Source of the DNA: Crocinitomicaceae bacterium
GTDB lineage: Bacteria; Bacteroidota; Bacteroidia; Flavobacteriales_D; Crocinitomicaceae
DNA: 64,000 nucleotides
NCBI GenBank assembly: GCA_018402525.1
Contig: JAGYIR010000009.1
Span: forward strand, 124,001-188,000
Reading direction: 5' to 3'
The first letter of the stretch is position 1. Each line of letters begins with the position of its first letter. A model generated the notes under the pieces. That model did no database searches. It saw only the letters and a program-made list of their open reading frames with translations, and was not told the origin of the DNA. Below are positions 1 through 8,913 of this stretch, piece by piece. The position numbers and the translations under genes were made by a program.

Positions 1-1246
1 AAAGTACATTCAACTCAGGTAACTCTATAGAACCTTGCGGTTTCATGATAATAACCGTATGATTCCACTTCTCTGTTTTAGGAACACCTGATTTGTTTTT
101 AATAGAAACTGTACCAGACAACTCCATTGTTGCTCCACCAGCTTTTACCTTAACAATACCTTGTCCATTTCCAGGATAAGTAACAACACCTTCACCATCA
201 TAACCATTAACGGTTACTTTTGGTTGATTGTCAGAATCAAATGCCGCCATCATGACTTGCAATTCGATATCATCGCCACCATTTGCAACGTTTGGTCCAT
301 ACGCCAAAGGCATAATTTTGTTAAAGCTATACTCTCCAGTAGATACTTTCGACTTGTAGTGTGCTAAAGCAAGAGCACGAGCCGATAAGATATCCTGTTG
401 CATTGAAGACAACGCAGCAATTCCGGCTACCAATGGTGAGTGATCGAATGTCATTCCAATCCAATGTACACCCTTCATATCGTGAACTTCATTACGCTCC
501 AATTTGGTTAATCCCATGTAAAGATCGATCAATACTTGACGATCTTCTTTAAGGTTAGCTTTTGAACCGTCCACCATTGCAGCAACATCTTTGTTCAGCT
601 TTGCATTGTCTGGATATTCATTAATTGCCTTCGGTGTAATGCTAAACTTTGCTTCAGAACCAGGCATTTGGTATGTACCTGCAATTTCAACAATTTTAGA
701 ACGGTAGTCGTTGTACTTTTTCCAAAGTTCCGCACCGTTACCTTTTGGATTCTTGATGTCGTCCGCGATACCCATAACATTCATAGGCTCATCGTACTTA
801 TCCATCCCTTGGACTGCTGCCAACCACATACGTGCGGGTCTAACTTTATCCGTTTTCTTCCAAAGAATGTTTGTATAATCCTTGTCCTTATAAGCTGCAG
901 TATTTTCTCCAGCCAGTTCCAAAATCTCTACTTTCAACTTGTCGATGAATGCAATCATCTCCGCAGTCTCTTTGTCAATTTTGTCCATTTGGCCAAGTAC
1001 ATACTCCAACTTTTTCTTTTTCGCCACATTATCTGGTCCCTTTGCCGCTTGGATTTCTTCTTTTACGTCACCGTAAAACCCATCTCCACGATCAACCTGA
1101 ACAATGTTTGCTTTTTGTATATTTTCCTCGATTGCTACGAAAGCATCAAGAATAGATTTAGATACATTTAAGGCCAAAAGTGCGGTAAGTACTAGGTACA
1201 TCATACCGATCATCTTTTGCCTTGGTGTTTCTTTTCCTCCTGCCAT
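1..1246 (-). CDS. gldM: GldM, type IX secretion/gliding motor shaft (partial)
   Basis: The reading frame opens at the ATG at 1246 (MAGGKETPRQKMIGMMYLVL) and runs off the window edge after about 415 residues, so the C-terminus is missing. A single N-terminal membrane helix (about residues 12-32, IGMMYLVLTALLALNVS) is followed by a long periplasmic part, as in GldM. GldM pairs with GldL in the inner-membrane proton-driven motor of the type IX secretion system and reaches across the periplasm to the GldK/GldN ring. It lies directly downstream of gldL in the usual gldKLM order; gldN would be expected next, outside the window. Confidence 0.95.
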   Translation of the reverse strand, partial: MAGGKETPRQKMIGMMYLVLTALLALNVSKSILDAFVAIEENIQKANIVQVDRGDGFYGDVKEEIQAAKGPDNVAKKKKLEYVLGQMDKIDKETAEMIAFIDKLKVEILELAGENTAAYKDKDYTNILWKKTDKVRPARMWLAAVQGMDKYDEPMNVMGIADDIKNPKGNGAELWKKYNDYRSKIVEIAGTYQMPGSEAKFSITPKAINEYPDNAKLNKDVAAMVDGSKANLKEDRQVLIDLYMGLTKLERNEVHDMKGVHWIGMTFDHSPLVAGIAALSSMQQDILSARALALAHYKSKVSTGEYSFNKIMPLAYGPNVANGGDDIELQVMMAAFDSDNQPKVTVNGYDGEGVVTYPGNGQGIVKVKAGGATMELSGTVSIKNKSGVPKTEKWNHTVIIMKPQGSIELPELNVL

Positions 1247-1317
1247 GATTAATTAAATTTAATTGGTTTACAATCTATTTAATATGAAATAACTAAATAG
1301 TAACAGTTTTACAACTA

Positions 1318-2124
1318 TTAACCTCTAGAGATTGTCATAGCTTTCAACATATTTCCATAAACTGCGTTAAGATCAGTTAAGTTCTTAGACAGCATAGACA
1401 TATTTTCTTTGTATAAACGTGTATCTTCTACAGAATCAGATAAATTCTTCATCATATCAGTCACCTGTCCTTGGAATTTTTCAGTAGCTTCTAGGTGTGC
1501 AGAAGAACCTTTCAATTGTAATTCGTAAACATTGTTTAATGCAGATAAGTTTTTAGAAACTTTTTGCATTTGCTCACCAAACGATTCTCCTTCTTTTTGA
1601 GAAGATGTCATTCCAGAGATAGATACAGATGCTCTTTCGTAAGCTTCAGACAACGCAGATACTTTCGTTGAAGCAGCTTGTAAGCTATCCACATAAGAAT
1701 CTGTTGCTGCTGCTGCAGAAGTAACCCCCTTTAACTGAGCCGCATTATCACCTAACGCTCTCATTCCATCGCCTAAACGTTCTAGCAACGCTCCATCGAT
1801 TTTTGCTTCTTCAAGCATTTTATCCAATTGGTCAGTTATTCCGTTTCCACGACCACCACTTTTAGCAATTGCATCGTGATCTAAATCATCAGAGTGACCT
1901 AATGCCAATTCTGGGTATACTAACTCCCAATTTGGATCTTCGTGAATTGGCTCAAATGCCGACATGAAGAAGATAAATGCCTCTACACCTAGTCCCGCTA
2001 CAAGCATTGGACCAGATCCTGGCCAGTGTTGAATTTTAAATAAGGCTCCTACAATTACTACAGCTGCTCCCCAACCGTATAGTTTCGCCATAAATTTTTT
2101 CCATCCTTTACTTCCTGGTTTCAT
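1318..2124 (-). CDS. gldL: GldL, type IX secretion/gliding motor membrane protein
   Basis: 268 residues. Two membrane helices lie at about residues 15-30 and 38-58, with the conserved glutamate in the second (E48 in GLGVEAFIFFMSAFEP), the residue linked to proton flow in the GldL-GldM motor. The short loop contains the conserved GALFKIQHWPGSGPML motif. The cytoplasmic tail is long and predicted helical. It is somewhat longer than the roughly 215 residues known for Flavobacterium GldL, because of the tail. It sits between gldK and gldM, probably in one operon. Confidence 0.95.
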   Translation of the reverse strand: MKPGSKGWKKFMAKLYGWGAAVVIVGALFKIQHWPGSGPMLVAGLGVEAFIFFMSAFEPIHEDPNWELVYPELALGHSDDLDHDAIAKSGGRGNGITDQLDKMLEEAKIDGALLERLGDGMRALGDNAAQLKGVTSAAAATDSYVDSLQAASTKVSALSEAYERASVSISGMTSSQKEGESFGEQMQKVSKNLSALNNVYELQLKGSSAHLEATEKFQGQVTDMMKNLSDSVEDTRLYKENMSMLSKNLTDLNAVYGNMLKAMTISRG

Positions 2125-2177
2125 AGTTTTCCTTGTTTTTTTTGGTTTAAAAATTATTTGTTTGTTTGTTGTTATTC

Positions 2178-3725
2178 TTAGCGTAGTTGAATATCGCTTC
2201 GAATTTCTTCACCTCCCTCTTTCGTGAAATCTCTACCTCCACGTCCGAGGTGTGTCATAACATTTCTGTATCCAATGTATGACTTGGCAGTATCTTGGTA
2301 CTCGAAAGTACGCGTTGAATTTCTTAAGTAATATCCAATATCTTTCCATGAACCTCCACGCAATACTTTACGCTTCATTGATGGTGGATCCCAATCCATT
2401 GCATCGTATCTGTAGTCCGAGTTCAAATCGTGCGAGAACTCATACATTGATTCGTCGTAAGCCGTTTCACACCACTCTGAAACGTTTCCAGCCATACAAT
2501 ATAATCCCCATCCATTTGGATTGTAAGAGAATACTTTTACAGTATGGAAACCTCCATCTTCAAAATATCTTCCACGCATTGGTTTAAAGTTTCCAAGGAA
2601 ACATCCCGATTCATTTCTGATGTATGGTCCACCCCATGGGTATTGAGACAATTGTAAATCTCCACGAGATGCTCTCTCCCACTCAGACTCAGTCGGTAAA
2701 CGGAAATCGTTCACAAATAAATCTCCCATAGAAATTAGCCAGCTATTTAGCAACTGTGTTCTCCACACTGAGAATGCTTTTGCTTGCACCCACGTAACAC
2801 CAACTACCGGATAATTGTCGTAAGCCGGATGCCAGAAATACATATTTGTCATTGGATCGTGGAACGAATATGTGAAATCACGCACCCAGCAAAGTGTATC
2901 TGGATAAACATTAATGATTTCATCGATGATAAAACGTTGACGGTTCGCATGACCTCTGATCGCATTGCTACCACCCTTCTTGTTTATTCCGTTACTCAAA
3001 TCCAAATCTTGACCTTGAGGCTCATCAGTAAAAGGATGTGGAGGAGTCTCAAGTTCTCTGTGCTCGTCTACCAATTTATTTCCTTGATTGTCATAACCAT
3101 TCGGCGTAATATTGATTCTACCTCTTCTTGCCGCTTCAACCAAATCAATCCAGTAGTATCTGAACATTAGTTTACGCACGTCAAACTCTCTACGCTTGTA
3201 AAAACGCTGCGGTTGAGGATAGTACATGTCTGCTAAAATTGGAACTAATTCTGGATCTGCGTAATCAAAACGTCTGTCCCAGTTCAAATTAAAGATAGTT
3301 CTATTCAACTCACGATCTGAAGGATCAAACTCTTCATAACTCAATCCACCTTCATCAAAATACAAATCTGTATAGTTAATAAAACGACTTGCATCATCAT
3401 CTTCATCTAATCCGATGTAGATTTTGTCACGAGCGATTGAATCTCTTACCCATTCCACAAACTGACGGTACTCATTGTTTGAGATTTCAGTTTGATCCAT
3501 ATAAAACGCCTGAACAGAAACTGTTTTAGCACGCGTTTGATGCAGGAATGGCATGTCGCCATCATTCTCTCCCATCTGGTAGGAACCAGCTGGAATGTAA
3601 ACCATTCCAAGAGGAATCTCAGGATGGTACACCGGTCTTCCTAACGATCCAGTTAGGTGTCCAGTTCTCGAACTACACGCTGCCAGAACTACGCTGACAA
3701 TAGCAAATAACAAAAGTTTTTTCAT
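2178..3725 (-). CDS. gldK: GldK, outer-membrane lipoprotein of type IX secretion
   Basis: 515 residues. A lipoprotein signal with lipobox LAAC (Cys17) is followed by a formylglycine-generating-enzyme/sulfatase-modifying-factor fold: MVYIPAGSYQMG near residue 42, FRLPTESEWERASRG, GNVSEWCETAYD and VLRGGSWKD near the C-terminus. In the type IX system this fold is structural: GldK (PorK) forms a periplasmic ring with GldN under the outer membrane. It is the first gene of the gldKLM run; the 114 bases upstream hold a weak -7-like box (AATATTTG on the minus strand). Confidence 0.95.
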   Translation of the reverse strand: MKKLLLFAIVSVVLAACSSRTGHLTGSLGRPVYHPEIPLGMVYIPAGSYQMGENDGDMPFLHQTRAKTVSVQAFYMDQTEISNNEYRQFVEWVRDSIARDKIYIGLDEDDDASRFINYTDLYFDEGGLSYEEFDPSDRELNRTIFNLNWDRRFDYADPELVPILADMYYPQPQRFYKRREFDVRKLMFRYYWIDLVEAARRGRINITPNGYDNQGNKLVDEHRELETPPHPFTDEPQGQDLDLSNGINKKGGSNAIRGHANRQRFIIDEIINVYPDTLCWVRDFTYSFHDPMTNMYFWHPAYDNYPVVGVTWVQAKAFSVWRTQLLNSWLISMGDLFVNDFRLPTESEWERASRGDLQLSQYPWGGPYIRNESGCFLGNFKPMRGRYFEDGGFHTVKVFSYNPNGWGLYCMAGNVSEWCETAYDESMYEFSHDLNSDYRYDAMDWDPPSMKRKVLRGGSWKDIGYYLRNSTRTFEYQDTAKSYIGYRNVMTHLGRGGRDFTKEGGEEIRSDIQLR

Positions 3726-3839
3726 TCTACCTCATTTTAATCAACCGGATACCAAATTAACAACTTACAGGATCTTAATTCTTCGATATAACGGTAGTAT
3801 AGCCGAAATGGTTACAAATATTCTAAATTAATTTAATTT

Positions 3840-4769
3840 TTACAACCATCTAGGGTGTTTTGATTTTTGAATTGGTACTGGTGGAAGATAGTAACAATAC
3901 TTAACCATAATTTCATGCGAACCTCTTGAAACCGAAGAAAGTCGATTCAAAGAAATATCGTATGAATAACCAATTGTCAAATTATTAATTGGTCTATACC
4001 CCAACATAACGGCAACCGCATCAGAAACACGGTATGTCAAACCACCGTAAGCTTTTTGATTCCAAATATATCGTGCATTAATGTCTGCAGATAACTTAAC
4101 CAAATCAGTTCTCACTAAAACATTCGTTTCAATGTCACCAGGACCAATATCTTTGAATGTCTTACCACCCATTAAGTAATAGTGTCTTGCTGTATTATAC
4201 GCACCTGGCAAAGTTGCATCACCAACAATTGATTGAGACAAGTGCGTAGACGAGACCCCCACGTAATAATCTGAAGCACCTTTAAAGTATAAACCAAAAT
4301 TTAAGTCCAAGTTAGTTGCAGAATATCCTACAGGAAGTGTAGGGTCAATAGCTGTTGTTGGTGGAACCCAATCTGGATTCATTCCGAAATTAATCATTCC
4401 TACACCCACTCCGATTCCCAACGTTCCTGCAGCACCTAGTTCAAGCGGATAAGAAACATTCAATAACAAGTTGTTTTGACGGTTAAAACCAATTGCATCG
4501 TGAAAAAAAGAAAAACCAACATTCACAGGAATATATCGCTGTAAATTTGCGGCAACATTAAGTACTGCTGAGTTTGGCGCACCATTTACCTTATCCCATT
4601 GGTTTCTGTACATCGTTGTAGCACAAATCCCCTCATCGATTCCCGTCTCACCAGGATTCAAACTCATCTTATCGTACATAAAATGTGTTATCAACTTATC
4701 CTGCTGTGCAGTCGCTACATTGCCCAAAAACACTGTAAAAAGTGACGATACCAGTAAAACTCTTTTCAT
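3840..4769 (-). CDS. PorP/SprF-family outer-membrane protein
   Basis: About 309 residues from the chosen ATG (MKRVLLVSSLFTVFLG...ATAQQ, a clear signal peptide). An upstream ATG at 4784 is possible; the longest open frame (to 4817) is unlikely because it runs into a TAACTTTG -7 box. The body has PorP/SprF features: MYDKMSLNPGETGID near the start, alternating beta-strand pattern, and FMLGYRPINNLTIGYSYDISLNRLS-type strands at the end. Members are outer-membrane beta-barrel proteins of the type IX system, often paired with secreted adhesins. Its position upstream of gldK is typical for Bacteroidota. Confidence 0.88.
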   Translation of the reverse strand: MKRVLLVSSLFTVFLGNVATAQQDKLITHFMYDKMSLNPGETGIDEGICATTMYRNQWDKVNGAPNSAVLNVAANLQRYIPVNVGFSFFHDAIGFNRQNNLLLNVSYPLELGAAGTLGIGVGVGMINFGMNPDWVPPTTAIDPTLPVGYSATNLDLNFGLYFKGASDYYVGVSSTHLSQSIVGDATLPGAYNTARHYYLMGGKTFKDIGPGDIETNVLVRTDLVKLSADINARYIWNQKAYGGLTYRVSDAVAVMLGYRPINNLTIGYSYDISLNRLSSVSRGSHEIMVKYCYYLPPVPIQKSKHPRWL

Positions 4770-4814
4770 ATAATAGTAATTCATTTTAGTCTGTTCTGTT
4801 AAAAAACCACAAAA

Positions 4815-4822
4815 CAAAGTTA
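4815..4822 (-). promoter_or_regulatory. Candidate -7 box for the PorP/SprF-like gene
   Basis: On the minus strand the sequence reads TAACTTTG, an exact match to the Bacteroidota -7 consensus TAnnTTTG. No clear -33 TTG was found at the usual distance. It places the transcript start near 4809 and argues for a start codon at 4784 or 4769. Confidence 0.5.
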
Positions 4823-4934
4823 TTCTATTAGGCGACTAAAATAGCTATTTTTATTAATAATTGAAATTTTTATTCCTCAATGTTAAAAAAAACATGGAAA
4901 CATAAAAAGAATGTTAGTTTTTAACGAGCACGGT

Positions 4935-6092
4935 CTAGCTTAATTTCTGAAGGGTTCTCCACCATAAATCTGGGATGGCACTTTTTATAGCGTTATCATA
5001 GTCCAATTTACTGCACGGAACCATGCAATGACGTTCGTATCTTTTGTTTTCTTCGTCAAGGTATTTGACTTCCAGCCACCAGCGACCGGATCGATCACTT
5101 TTGTAAAACACGAGTTCATCGGTAAAATCATCCATTTGAACATGGAATTTGGTGTACGACTTTTTACTTCCTATTGGGAAATCACCTACACGTTGGGAAA
5201 CACCATCCATGAAATACCAAATAACCTGTGCGATCAGGTTTGCAGCGGTATCATTTTGGTTGGGGTGGATATCAAATATTCCAAAACAGGACATTTTATC
5301 ACTGATTCCCGCATATTTTGCAATTTGACATATATGCTCGGCGTAAAATCCATTGGGATTCTTGTAGAAGGTTGCATCTGTCTCTGATGCTTTAATGGAA
5401 GAAAAATCAATGCTTAGCACATCCGAATTTCGCAAGAACGGTTCTGCAATTTTTGGGTCCGCTGTAAATTCACCAAGTCGACACACATCAAAATAGAGCT
5501 TTTCAAACAAGTCTAGGCTCTTTTTGTCGACAAATGGGCGCTGCACTCCAATGGTTGAGTAATTAAACAAATAACAAGGACGCTGCATCAATAAGTGGCT
5601 CACATACCCCTTTGAATTGAGGTTTTCGTTTGGATCTCCCAAATCAAACTCACTGTCTACAGCACAAATGTTAATCATGCGCTCCAAGGATTCAAAACCT
5701 CTGTAGCATGCCAAGGTTAAATCCTGTCCACCACCTATAATTACCGGAATTACTTCTGCTTTTACTAATTCTGAAACAATTTGAGCTACTGCAAAATAAG
5801 TGTCTTCAATGTTTTCACCGGGCATCACTACCCCCAAATCGTATACGTGTCGCGTCCAATTGTCACCTTTGTACAATGCGTAAAGTGCTTCTCGGAAATT
5901 ATTGTTGGATGTTGCCGCTGCATCTATATTATGCGCATTGCGATATTCTGGAACTTCAAAAATTGCGATCGCATTATTTTCAATTGTCGGGAAATTTGCT
6001 TCCGTGTGAGACTCGATGATTTCTCCTAGCGAATTTCCTTTGATTTCCGCATTGATCTGAACAGGTTGAAAATAAATTGAAATGTCCTTCAT
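4935..6092 (-). CDS. Arginase-fold protein with degenerate metal site (formimidoylglutamase-like)
   Basis: 385 residues. The middle carries arginase/ureohydrolase landmarks (VIPVIIGGGQDLTLACY, ICAVDSEFDLGD, VLSIDFSSI). Compared with the family metal ligands GGxHS, DxHxD and DxD, the first His is Gln, the middle His of DxHxD is Glu, and the second Asp of DxD is Ser, so a standard binuclear manganese site is not expected. Databases often call such Bacteroidota proteins formimidoylglutamase, but catalysis is doubtful from the sequence. It lies between the PorP/SprF-like gene and topA on the same strand; no other histidine-degradation gene is near. Confidence 0.75.
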   Translation of the reverse strand: MKDISIYFQPVQINAEIKGNSLGEIIESHTEANFPTIENNAIAIFEVPEYRNAHNIDAAATSNNNFREALYALYKGDNWTRHVYDLGVVMPGENIEDTYFAVAQIVSELVKAEVIPVIIGGGQDLTLACYRGFESLERMINICAVDSEFDLGDPNENLNSKGYVSHLLMQRPCYLFNYSTIGVQRPFVDKKSLDLFEKLYFDVCRLGEFTADPKIAEPFLRNSDVLSIDFSSIKASETDATFYKNPNGFYAEHICQIAKYAGISDKMSCFGIFDIHPNQNDTAANLIAQVIWYFMDGVSQRVGDFPIGSKKSYTKFHVQMDDFTDELVFYKSDRSGRWWLEVKYLDEENKRYERHCMVPCSKLDYDNAIKSAIPDLWWRTLQKLS

Positions 6093-6098
6093 TACTTA

Positions 6099-6133
6099 AA
6101 TTTGAGTAAAAATATTTCATTTCAACTCAAATT
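6099..6133. repeat. 9-base inverted repeat upstream of the arginase-fold gene
   Basis: AATTTGAGT (6099-6107) and ACTCAAATT (6125-6133) are perfect inverted copies 17 bases apart, just upstream of the start codon at 6092. It could be an operator or a leader hairpin; nothing identifies the binding protein. Confidence 0.4.
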
Positions 6134-6185
6134 CTACACAACAGTTAAAAACCTTTGCATAACGAACCGTTAATAACTATCAGTA

Positions 6186-8681
6186 TTACTTTTTTGCAGT
6201 ATTTTTTGCTGATGACTTCTTCTTAGCTGGCTTTTTAGCTTCAATCATCTCAAGTGTCTTCTCTAGGGTTAAATCATCAATGTTAAATGTTTTTGGCAAT
6301 TCAATCTTTAATTTCCCCTTTACGATGGTGAATCTTCCCCAACGTGCCTTTTCCACAGTGATACCTTCCTCTTCCCATTTGTAGATGATTTTATCTATAT
6401 CCTTTTGCTTTTTTGTCTCGATCAGTTCTACAATATCATTTTGAGATAGGTTATCGAAATCATATTTTTTACTAACATTGATAAAAACGTTGTTCCACTT
6501 AATAAATGGCCCAAATCGACCCGTCCCTTTTTGCACTGGAAATCCTTGATAATCAGCAATTGGAGCGTCCGCATCTTCTTTCTCTTTAATCAACTCAATT
6601 GCTCTTGCAAGGTCAACCTCACTAATATCTTCTGTTTTTGGAATAGAAACAAACACATCATTGTACTTAACGTATGGCCCAAATCTACCTTGTGCGACAA
6701 CAACCTCTACATTCTTGTATTCACCCAAGTTTTTCGGGAATTGAAATAACTCCAATGCTTCATCCAATGTAATGGAATTTATAGATTGGTTTGTTCTTAA
6801 GGATGCGAACTGAGGTTTTTCTCCATCAACTTGTTCATCACCAATTTGAATCATTGGTCCAAATTTCCCAATTCGTGCTATAATTTTCTTTCCTGTTTTT
6901 GGATGAACTCCAAGTTCTCGCTCACCTGTCGCTCTTTCCGAGTTTTCTAATGTGTCTTCAACATTTTCATGGAAAGGAGTGTAAAAGCTCTTCAGCATTT
7001 TTGTCCAGTCGAGCAGTCCCTTGGCAATTTCATCAAATTCTTTTTCAATCTTCGCTGTGAAATTATAATCCATAATATTCACGAAATGCTCAGATAAAAA
7101 TTCAGTCACCACAACCCCGATATCCGTTGGGAACAACTTGTTCTTTTCTTTTCCAGTGATTTCAGTTAATGTTTTTCGGTCAACTTTGCCTTTACTCAAT
7201 ACCCACTGATCGTAGTTCCGCTCTTCACCTTCTCTATCTGGTTTTTCTACGTATCCTCTTTTTTGAATCGTAGTAATGGTCGGTGCATATGTAGATGGAC
7301 GTCCAATTCCTAAACTCTCCAATTTCTTAACTAAAGACGCTTCCACATATCGTGAAGGTGGACGAGAAAAACGTTGTGTAATTTTGATGCCATCTGTGGA
7401 TACCGCATCTCCCCTTTCAACAGCTGGCAACAATCCATCATCCAAATCTTCGTCCTCATCTTCATCAACATTACTTTCGAGGTAAACCTTCAAAAAACCT
7501 TCAAACTTGATGACTTCTCCTTTGGCCTGAAATGTTTCATCAACACCTTTGGCATTCAACTTAATGGTCGTGCGCTCCAATTGTGCATCCGACATTTGCG
7601 AAGAAATCGCTCGTTTCCAAATTAAATCATATAAACGCTCTTGCTCACTTTCTCCTTCAATAGAATGCACTGAAAAATCAGTTGGACGAATGGCCTCGTG
7701 CGCCTCTTGAGCTCCAGTGTCTTTCGTTGTATATTTTGTGTGATTCGAAAATTCCTTTCCATAGGCGCGTTCAATTTCTTTTTGTGCACCATCCAACGCT
7801 GTGTCAGATAGATTGACAGAATCCGTTCTCATGTACGTGATATGTCCCGCCTCATACAAACGCTGAGCGACATTCATCGTTCTAGAAACAGAGAACCCTA
7901 ATTTAAGACTGGCTTCTTGTTGAAGCGTTGACGTCGTAAACGGAGCTACTGGTTTTTTCGTTGCTGGTTTCATGGTGACATCACTCACGCTGAAATCAGC
8001 ACCGTTGCATGCTGTCAATAACTTCTCTACTTCCGCTTCAGATTTTAATTGGTGAGATACTTCCGCTTTTATCTTTCCTTTTGCCGCCGAAAATAATCCA
8101 TTGACTTTATAAAACGTTTCACTGTTGAACGCTTCAATTTCCTTTTCCTTTTCAACGATTAACTTAACAGCAACCGACTGAACACGTCCTGCAGATAAAC
8201 TTGGCCGCACTTTTCGCCATAAGACAGGTGAAAGTTCAAATCCCACCAAACGATCCAATACTCTTCGTGCCTGCTGCGCATCAACAAGTTGTTTGTTTAT
8301 TTCGCGTGGTGACTCAATCGCTTTTAGAATTGCATTTTTAGTAATCTCGTTAAACGTAATTCGCTTCGTTATCTTTTTTTCAAGATTTAGCGTTTCGTAC
8401 AGGTGCCAAGAAATAGCCTCTCCCTCGCGGTCCTCATCCGTCGCTAGCCAAACTGTTTCAGCTTCCTTTACAGATTTCTTTAAATCAGCAACTACTTGTT
8501 TCTTGTCTGCCGAAACCTCATATCGTGGAGCAAAATCATTTGCAACATCTATAGCTTCTCCCTTTTTTGCCAAGTCACGAACGTGACCAAAACTAGACTT
8601 TACAACGAAATCTTTTCCTAAATATCCTTCTATCGTTTTTGCTTTGGCGGGGGACTCTACAATTACTAAATTTTTTGCCAT
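6186..8681 (-). CDS. topA: DNA topoisomerase I
   Basis: 831 residues, full length. The N-terminal Toprim domain (NLVIVESPAKAKTIEGYLG; later ATDEDREGEAISWHL) is followed by the type IA core with the active-site tyrosine in GHITYMRTDSVNLS. Four C-terminal topoisomerase repeats (RIGKFGPMIQIG, AQGRFGPYVKYND, GTGRFGPFIKWNN, ARWGRFTIVKG) replace the zinc fingers of the E. coli enzyme, as is usual in Bacteroidota. The tail is lysine-rich (KKPAKKKSSAKNTAKK). It relaxes negative supercoils. It is divergent from miaB. Confidence 0.97.
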   Translation of the reverse strand: MAKNLVIVESPAKAKTIEGYLGKDFVVKSSFGHVRDLAKKGEAIDVANDFAPRYEVSADKKQVVADLKKSVKEAETVWLATDEDREGEAISWHLYETLNLEKKITKRITFNEITKNAILKAIESPREINKQLVDAQQARRVLDRLVGFELSPVLWRKVRPSLSAGRVQSVAVKLIVEKEKEIEAFNSETFYKVNGLFSAAKGKIKAEVSHQLKSEAEVEKLLTACNGADFSVSDVTMKPATKKPVAPFTTSTLQQEASLKLGFSVSRTMNVAQRLYEAGHITYMRTDSVNLSDTALDGAQKEIERAYGKEFSNHTKYTTKDTGAQEAHEAIRPTDFSVHSIEGESEQERLYDLIWKRAISSQMSDAQLERTTIKLNAKGVDETFQAKGEVIKFEGFLKVYLESNVDEDEDEDLDDGLLPAVERGDAVSTDGIKITQRFSRPPSRYVEASLVKKLESLGIGRPSTYAPTITTIQKRGYVEKPDREGEERNYDQWVLSKGKVDRKTLTEITGKEKNKLFPTDIGVVVTEFLSEHFVNIMDYNFTAKIEKEFDEIAKGLLDWTKMLKSFYTPFHENVEDTLENSERATGERELGVHPKTGKKIIARIGKFGPMIQIGDEQVDGEKPQFASLRTNQSINSITLDEALELFQFPKNLGEYKNVEVVVAQGRFGPYVKYNDVFVSIPKTEDISEVDLARAIELIKEKEDADAPIADYQGFPVQKGTGRFGPFIKWNNVFINVSKKYDFDNLSQNDIVELIETKKQKDIDKIIYKWEEEGITVEKARWGRFTIVKGKLKIELPKTFNIDDLTLEKTLEMIEAKKPAKKKSSAKNTAKK

Positions 8682-8789
8682 AATCTTGTGTTCATCTTAC
8701 GAAATACGCTGCAAATTAAGGTGATTTAAATTCAAAACGCAATGAAAACGCAAAACAAAATTAATTTCAACCACTTACTATATATATGC

Positions 8790-8806
8790 TTTAACCTATG
8801 GTTAAA
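8790..8806. repeat. Palindrome between topA and miaB
   Basis: TTTAACC and GGTTAAA are perfect 7-base inverted arms around TAT in the 232-base divergent topA/miaB interval. Possible operator; the short loop would also allow a hairpin. Confidence 0.35.
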
Positions 8807-8845
8807 GGAAATAGCAGAATATTAAGTTTTTTTAAGACTGCCATT

Positions 8846-8875
8846 TTGACACCCTCTAGTTTTTGATTAATTTCG
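8846..8875 (+). promoter_or_regulatory. Candidate promoter of the miaB operon
   Basis: A -33 TTG (8846-8848) and a -7 box TAATTTCG (8868-8875, seven of eight to TAnnTTTG) are 19 bases apart, the usual Bacteroidota spacing. The predicted transcript start is about 8881, giving a leader of roughly 30 bases before the GTG start of miaB. Confidence 0.6.
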
Positions 8876-8913
8876 CACATTATTAGTAAGTAGTCAGCGT
8901 TAAGAGATAATTT

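Noticed and set aside
595-1171. Open frames on both strands within the gldM region (for example 668-1171 plus)
   Set aside because: gldM runs unbroken through this region on the minus strand with clear family sequence; the others lack family features and are shadows.
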